IMG/VR virus record: IMGVR_UViG_3300027736_000267
Location: 1 to 22,669 of that record
Length of the DNA stretch: 22,669 nucleotides
Reading direction: 5' to 3' (one strand)
Source: a virus
Below the pieces are notes generated by a model. That model did no database searches. It saw only the letters and a list, made by a program, of their open reading frames with translations, and was not told the DNA's origin. The position numbers were made by a program, and so were the translations under genes. This document shows, in pieces, positions 19,934 through 22,669 of this stretch. How positions within the stretch are numbered: the first letter of the stretch is position 1; each line of letters opens with the position of its first letter.

Positions 19934-20124
19934 AAGAATTTTCACGCGTTGACGAAAAATTTGATTCAATAGAAAAAGACGAATTAAACATAAACTTGCG
20001 TGACTACTTTGCAGCAAAAGCAATGCAAGGATATATGAACGATTGTTATGACTATGATCCAGTTCAAGTTGCAAAACAAGCCTACAGGCAAGCAGACATA
20101 ATGATGAAAGTAAGGCAGGAATGA
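19930..20124 (+). CDS. Small conserved phage protein (LRDYFAAKAMQGY type)
   Basis: 64 residues from ATG 19930, overlapping the previous stop as ATGA. The segment NLRDYFAAKAMQGYMND followed by AKQAYRQADIMMKVRQE is a frequent motif in short phage proteins, predicted as two helices. The N-terminus is acidic (DEKFDSIEKDE). Its bases are more AT-rich than the neighbours (GAAAAATTTGATTCAATAG region), which may point to a recent origin. Function unknown; probably cytoplasmic. Confidence 0.78.
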   Translation: MKEFSRVDEKFDSIEKDELNINLRDYFAAKAMQGYMNDCYDYDPVQVAKQAYRQADIMMKVRQE

Positions 20125-20318
20125 AGGACTACTCAGAAAGCATTTTGGAAGTCGATAGGCTTCGCAAAGAGATACACCACGCGGCACTAGGTAAGCAATG
20201 GTGGAAAGCCTCTGCATTGACTACTGATCTACTGGTGGCAGTATCTGAACTGAAAGTAGAATTCCACGAACTTCAAAAGGATCAACATGGAAAATTATCA
20301 GCGGTGCAAAGTCTGTGA
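20121..20318 (+). CDS. Small helical hypothetical protein
   Basis: 65 residues, start by ATGA overlap with the previous gene. The sequence is nearly all helix (SILEVDRLRKEIHHAALGKQ, LTTDLLVAVSELKVEFHELQK), with heptad-like Leu/Val spacing that suggests a helical hairpin or dimer. The last 32 bases overlap the next gene, which has its own ribosome site. No family recognised. Confidence 0.7.
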   Translation: MKDYSESILEVDRLRKEIHHAALGKQWWKASALTTDLLVAVSELKVEFHELQKDQHGKLSAVQSL

Positions 20319-20457
20319 TCTTGCGTTCAAGGACAACGACAAGGTGCTGTGGTGCAAGGTCAAAACTTGTCCCGAAACTGAGCAGCGCCTAATGACTGAG
20401 CAGCAGTACCGGTGGATTATGAAGAAAAAAGTAGACGCTCATCAGTTCGACGCTTGA
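20287..20457 (+). CDS. 56-residue Cys-containing small protein
   Basis: A short gene read directly: ATG 20287 with AAAGGAT seven bases upstream and TGA at 20457. The product begins MENYQRCKVCDLAF and has C7-x2-C10, C23 (LWCKVKTC) and C28, a plausible four-cysteine zinc site. The C-terminal helix is QQYRWIMKKKVDAH. It is the last gene of the rightward operon and its final 41 bases overlap the 3' end of the lysozyme gene on the other strand. Function unknown. Confidence 0.7.
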   Translation: MENYQRCKVCDLAFKDNDKVLWCKVKTCPETEQRLMTEQQYRWIMKKKVDAHQFDA

Positions 20458-20890
20458 CGAGTCCGGGCAAGACTTTGCCCCCTGCCTTGGTGAACTTCAT
20501 AAACTCAGCCGCAGCCGCTTCATAATCCCGGCGCAGCACCTTTTGACGGAGGGTGCTGCGCTGTAGTGTTCCCAGGCCAAGATTGAAAGCAAAGCTGACG
20601 AGAGCATCAAATTTACTTTGGGCAAGCTCGCCGCAATATTGGGTAACGCCGCGCTCAAATCGAGCCAAATCGTTTGCAAGAATTGCATCAACTTCCCCTT
20701 TGCTCCACACCCGATTGTCGTCAGGATGTAAGTCTACTTTCAGCCGATCAGCCATTGTCAGCTTGGCGTGGTCGGGATACATGACGTGCCCGATACCGAT
20801 AGTCCATAGGTTAGCCGGGCAGCGGTAAGGCTTGTATCTCACGCCCTCATGGTGTGCAATCATCTTGATGCACAGCGGCGAGACTTTCAT
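20417..20890 (-). CDS. GH24-type lysozyme (endolysin)
   Basis: 157 residues, similar in length to T4 lysozyme and lambdoid R proteins. The catalytic region is AHHEGVRYKPYRCPANLWTI. Glu15, Cys24 and Thr30 have the T4 spacing of E11-D20-T26 (9 and 15 residues), but the Asp is replaced by Cys, as also known for phage P1 Lyz. The segment IGIGHVMYPD, FDALVSFAFNLGLGTLQRST and the closing LPGLVKRRTDERLL are further family signatures. There is no signal peptide or SAR-type hydrophobic N-terminus, so export through a holin lesion is expected. It overlaps the holin-like gene by ATGA. It cuts peptidoglycan to release progeny. Confidence 0.93.
   Translation of the reverse strand: MKVSPLCIKMIAHHEGVRYKPYRCPANLWTIGIGHVMYPDHAKLTMADRLKVDLHPDDNRVWSKGEVDAILANDLARFERGVTQYCGELAQSKFDALVSFAFNLGLGTLQRSTLRQKVLRRDYEAAAAEFMKFTKAGGKVLPGLVKRRTDERLLFSS
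20465..20480 (+). terminator. Short hairpin just after the rightward operon (possible weak terminator)
   Basis: GGGCAA (20465-20470) and TTGCCC (20475-20480) form a perfect six-base stem with a four-base loop, beginning eight bases after the last rightward stop codon. No T-run follows, so intrinsic termination would be weak. The sequence is also inside the lysozyme gene on the other strand. Confidence 0.3.
20531..20561. other. Perfect 10-bp inverted repeat inside the lysozyme gene
   Basis: GCGCAGCACC at 20531-20540 and GGTGCTGCGC at 20552-20561 pair perfectly around an 11-base loop. It encodes lysozyme residues around LQRSTLRQKVLRR and lacks a T-run on either strand. It lies about 75 bases beyond the end of the rightward operon, so converging transcripts would form it. 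Confidence 0.7.
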
Positions 20891-21411
20891 TTCTTGAAAG
20901 CCTGGCCGCCGAAGTAGAAAGCAATGATGCTGCTGAAGATGATCTGTGAATCATCGTCCCACAGGTTATTGAGCGCCACGTCAAACGCCACGCCCGTCTT
21001 GAAGGCGTACAGGAAGCCGAATACATCCACGAACACTAGCAGCAGGAACATCCCGTAGGCGATGCCAGGACGCACCATAGCGCGTGCGTTGACCACCCAT
21101 AAGCTTGCACCCCTTGCGCTCTCGGTATCGTGCTGTAGCAGCGCCACCTTCTCTGTGACGGCTATCTGCTGAGACTGAACGACTAGCTCCTCAGTCCGGC
21201 TCTGCGCCTGAACCTTGATCTGTTCGGTCTTAATTTCCTCAATCTGCTTCTCAAGCTCGAAACCGGCTTTCTTTAGCTCCAATTCGCGTTCGATCTGCAT
21301 TTGCGCCAAGGCGATCTCGTGTTTCTTGTCGGATCGGTCTTGGAAGAACGACAGGATAGACGGCAACCCGCCCATCAAAAACGAAATTGAACTTGAGATC
21401 AAAGATAGCAT
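20887..21411 (-). CDS. 3TM-type holin-like membrane protein
   Basis: 174 residues; AGGGGC lies five bases upstream of the ATG. A hydrophobic N-terminal segment (MLSLISSSISFLMGGLPS) precedes a long charged coiled coil (about 28-100, with QMQIERELELKKAGFELEK and EEIKTEQIKVQAQ). Then come two membrane helices: RPGIAYGMFLLLVFVDVFGF and the C-terminal DDSQIIFSSIIAFYFGGQAF. The phrase ARAMVRPGIAYG and the closing AFYFGGQAFKK match the holin-of-3TMs family. It would form the inner-membrane lesion that releases the lysozyme, encoded directly before the lysozyme gene. The long coiled-coil insert is a notable feature of this family. Confidence 0.85.
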   Translation of the reverse strand: MLSLISSSISFLMGGLPSILSFFQDRSDKKHEIALAQMQIERELELKKAGFELEKQIEEIKTEQIKVQAQSRTEELVVQSQQIAVTEKVALLQHDTESARGASLWVVNARAMVRPGIAYGMFLLLVFVDVFGFLYAFKTGVAFDVALNNLWDDDSQIIFSSIIAFYFGGQAFKK

Positions 21412-21412
21412 T

Positions 21413-21946
21413 TCAGCCCCTAGAAGTTATGGCAACGTACAACAACACCGCACCAATTAACACAAAAATTACAATGCCCGCCACGGAAAGCACCTGTTCT
21501 AGTTCTTCACGTTTCCTAGTAGCACGATCTCGCTCTAACCTAGCCTTGCGGATTTTCTCTCTAGCAGCGTCGTCTTGCTCGCCGCTGATCCTGTTTCGTT
21601 CCTTGCACAATTCTTCGTATAACGCCATCTCGCCTTTAAGCGAAAACAGGTCACGCAATTCCTGCTCAAACTCTTTCGCCTGCTTGCGTTGCATGACAAT
21701 GGTGAATGCCTGAGACAGCACAGATTCTTGCGCTGCTGCCTCTTTTGGATCGTCAGGCTTTGCTGCTGCCTTTGCCGCTTCGACTTGCTTAGCGGCTTTT
21801 TCAATCTGACCTTGCGCCGTAAAAAACTTGGACAGTTCACCGTAGCAATCACGGATTTCCTTGCCCATGTTGATCGCCTCTTTGACAAAGGCGACCGAAG
21901 TCTTAGCTACTGCAAACGCTGCTCCAATAGTAACGGGGTCGATCAT
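21413..21946 (-). CDS. Coiled-coil protein with C-terminal membrane anchor, lysis region
   Basis: 177 residues. The N-terminal part (MIDPVTIGAAFAVAKTSVAF, then INMGKEIRDCYGELSKFFT) is of a kind seen in podovirus proteins near lysis genes. The middle is a long charged helix with Ala/Lys (KAAKQVEAAKAAAK) and Arg/Glu repeats (KIRKARLERDRATRKREELEQ). The C-terminus is one hydrophobic helix (VAGIVIFVLIGAVLLYVAI). The topology would place a coiled coil on a tail anchor, which could fit a spanin-like or virion-associated function. It is separated by one base from the holin-like gene. No named function is assigned. Confidence 0.75.
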   Translation of the reverse strand: MIDPVTIGAAFAVAKTSVAFVKEAINMGKEIRDCYGELSKFFTAQGQIEKAAKQVEAAKAAAKPDDPKEAAAQESVLSQAFTIVMQRKQAKEFEQELRDLFSLKGEMALYEELCKERNRISGEQDDAAREKIRKARLERDRATRKREELEQVLSVAGIVIFVLIGAVLLYVAITSRG

Positions 21947-22212
21947 TTTGCATAAATCCTCGCTCTTTCTTCCATTAACTTAACGCGAACTTGCAAATCG
22001 TGAATGTCTTTGTAAATTTCTTCTTTCAGCCTATGCCGCGCTTCAGCAGACAATGGGCTGTCCGTAGGCGTACCGGATGGCGTAATCAAAGCAGGCATAG
22101 AGCCTTCGATCTTAGTCAGACGAGTAGAGAACTCCGAGACTTGTCCAAGTAGCCAGGCTAGTGCAGCCACCACTATCGGGATGATCGCTTTGAGAACGTC
22201 TTGCCAGTTCAT
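21943..22212 (-). CDS. N-terminally anchored coiled-coil protein, lysis region
   Basis: 89 residues. An N-terminal membrane helix (IIPIVVAALAWLLGQV, residues 10-25) is followed by STRLTKIEGSMPALITPSG, a Pro/Ser/Thr linker, and a C-terminal helix (EARHRLKEEIYKDIHDLQVR, then MEERARIYAK). The order membrane anchor, short linker, coiled coil resembles the inner-membrane part of a spanin or a small holin-associated protein. Start and stop overlap its neighbours as ATGA. A phage structural or lysis role is inferred from context. Confidence 0.75.
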   Translation of the reverse strand: MNWQDVLKAIIPIVVAALAWLLGQVSEFSTRLTKIEGSMPALITPSGTPTDSPLSAEARHRLKEEIYKDIHDLQVRVKLMEERARIYAK

Positions 22213-22367
22213 GCTTTAGTTACCAAGTGCAGCAATAGAAGAATGATTGAACCGGCACACGCAATGCCTATCGACTCTATGCGCTTAATGCGAAGAATCG
22301 TCTCTTTCCACCGTTCCGCGCACACAGCTTCATGCGTCATAAACTTTGCTTCAAGATCATTCTCCAT
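22209..22367 (-). CDS. Small protein with C-terminal membrane helix, lysis region
   Basis: 52 residues from ATG 22367, preceded by GAGATGG; the frame is open further upstream but overlaps the next gene there. The product is MENDLEAKFMTHEAVCAERW, then KETILRIKRIESIGIACAG and ends with a hydrophobic helix SIILLLLHLVTKA. A soluble amphipathic helix and a C-terminal membrane segment suggest a tail-anchored partner of the adjacent coiled-coil protein. It overlaps the FlbD-like gene by 11 bases and the next by ATGA. Function unknown. Confidence 0.7.
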   Translation of the reverse strand: MENDLEAKFMTHEAVCAERWKETILRIKRIESIGIACAGSIILLLLHLVTKA

Positions 22368-22557
22368 AAACCATCTCCATAATGTCATCAATGGATTCTT
22401 GCACTTCCCAAGAATTGCCATTCATTCCAAACGCGACGACAATTTTTGTGCCGTCCTCTTGCGTGTTTTCAAAGAATGACATCATTGCCTCGGTGTTAAG
22501 GATCAAGCCTTCACCGATACGTCCCTTGGTAGCGTTGGTCAGACGGATCAGCTTCAT
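22357..22557 (-). CDS. FlbD-like small protein
   Basis: 66 residues from ATG 22557, overlapping the stop of the tail gene as ATGA. The pattern MKLIRLTNATKGRIGEGLIL, then NTEAMMSFFENTQEDGTKIV and WEVQESIDDIMEMVYG, resembles the FlbD/YlzI family of short strand-rich proteins (MIKLTRLNG...LN.dLIe.ie....tvItl..G..y.V.Esv.evi). Phage members are found near tail or lysis genes. A protein-binding role is likely, but the function in phages is not known. Confidence 0.7.
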   Translation of the reverse strand: MKLIRLTNATKGRIGEGLILNTEAMMSFFENTQEDGTKIVVAFGMNGNSWEVQESIDDIMEMVYGE

Positions 22558-22669
22558 GCTTGCACCCACGAAGTTGTAGCTTCATCCCACGAATATTGCT
22601 TGTCGTCCGTAGGCATAGGTACAGGCGCACCCCAAAGGCAAGTGTCCTCATTCAGCAGCCAAGACGGAT
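22554..22669 (-). CDS. C-terminus of a tail or tail-fibre protein (cut by window edge)
   Basis: Only the last 38 codons are in the window; the gene continues beyond the right edge. The visible end reads SWLLNEDTCLWGAPVPMPTD and YSWDEATTSWVQA before the TGA. The phrases WLLNEDTCLWGAPVPMP and YxWDExTxxW are common at the C-terminus of podovirus tail proteins and of small fibre-associated proteins. Its stop overlaps the next start as ATGA. Which tail protein it belongs to cannot be told. Confidence 0.7.
   Translation of the reverse strand, partial: PSWLLNEDTCLWGAPVPMPTDDKQYSWDEATTSWVQA

Noticed and set aside
1-22669. tRNA genes, CRISPR arrays, insertion sequences, integrase/attachment site
   Set aside because: No tRNA-like cloverleaf, no regularly spaced repeats, no transposase or integrase motif was noticed. 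A computed scan would be needed to exclude short att cores.

Overview
The window is a contiguous piece of a tailed double-stranded DNA phage (or prophage) genome with a P22-like, podovirus-type head and neck module. The evidence is the terminase pair, a P22-type portal, a scaffold, an HK97-fold-like coat protein, gp4-like and gp10-like neck proteins, and a lysozyme/holin cassette. The host is very probably Gram-negative: there is a lipoprotein with a classical lipobox, a GH24 lysozyme without a signal peptide, and a 3TM holin. A freshwater betaproteobacterial host would fit the general look of the proteins, but that is only an impression. No integrase, CI-type repressor, DNA polymerase, helicase, tRNA or CRISPR array is visible. 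Both ends cut through a gene.

Layout. (1) Positions 1-13405, minus strand: the late packaging and morphogenesis operon. In transcription order it holds a Dps/ferritin-like protein, two very small proteins and the terminase subunits; then small conserved phage proteins, the portal, two hypotheticals, the scaffold, the major capsid protein and a capsid-associated protein. After these comes a three-gene sugar-modification cassette (DUF115/MptE-like, GT-B-like glycosyltransferase, SAM methyltransferase), followed by a small virion-like protein, a coiled-coil protein with an AT-hook-like tail, a gp4-like adaptor with an inserted domain, and a gp10-like stabilisation protein running off the left edge. 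A good sigma70-like promoter (13433-13461) sits just upstream. (2) Positions 13458-16977, minus strand: early or middle genes. They comprise two regulators (AlpA-like, Cro/YdaS-like), an Ash-like ORF containing a long inverted repeat, small replication-type proteins, NinB, a Ref-like HNH nuclease and a PD-(D/E)XK VRR-NUC nuclease. (3) Positions 16978-17166: the divergent control region with several palindromes. (4) Positions 17167-20457, plus strand: a rightward early operon with a Cys-rich protein, a 24-residue membrane peptide, Erf recombinase, an SSB-like protein with a DNDIPF tail, a lipoprotein, a 2-TM protein and several small unknowns. (5) Positions 20417-22669, minus strand: the lysis cassette (lysozyme, 3TM holin, coiled-coil membrane proteins) and the C-terminus of a tail or fibre protein.

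Genes are packed with ATGA or TAATG stop-start overlaps, indicating extensive translational coupling. Recombination functions are split over the two divergent operons: Erf and SSB-like rightward, NinB, Ref-like and VRR-NUC leftward. Together they resemble a lambda/P22-style annealing recombination module. If the genome is circularly permuted, the tail genes probably lie between the left and right edges of this window. Several genes shorter than about 60 codons were found by reading the sequence directly (10808-10963, 12870-13037, 17451-17525, 20287-20457) and several start sites were chosen from ribosome binding sites.
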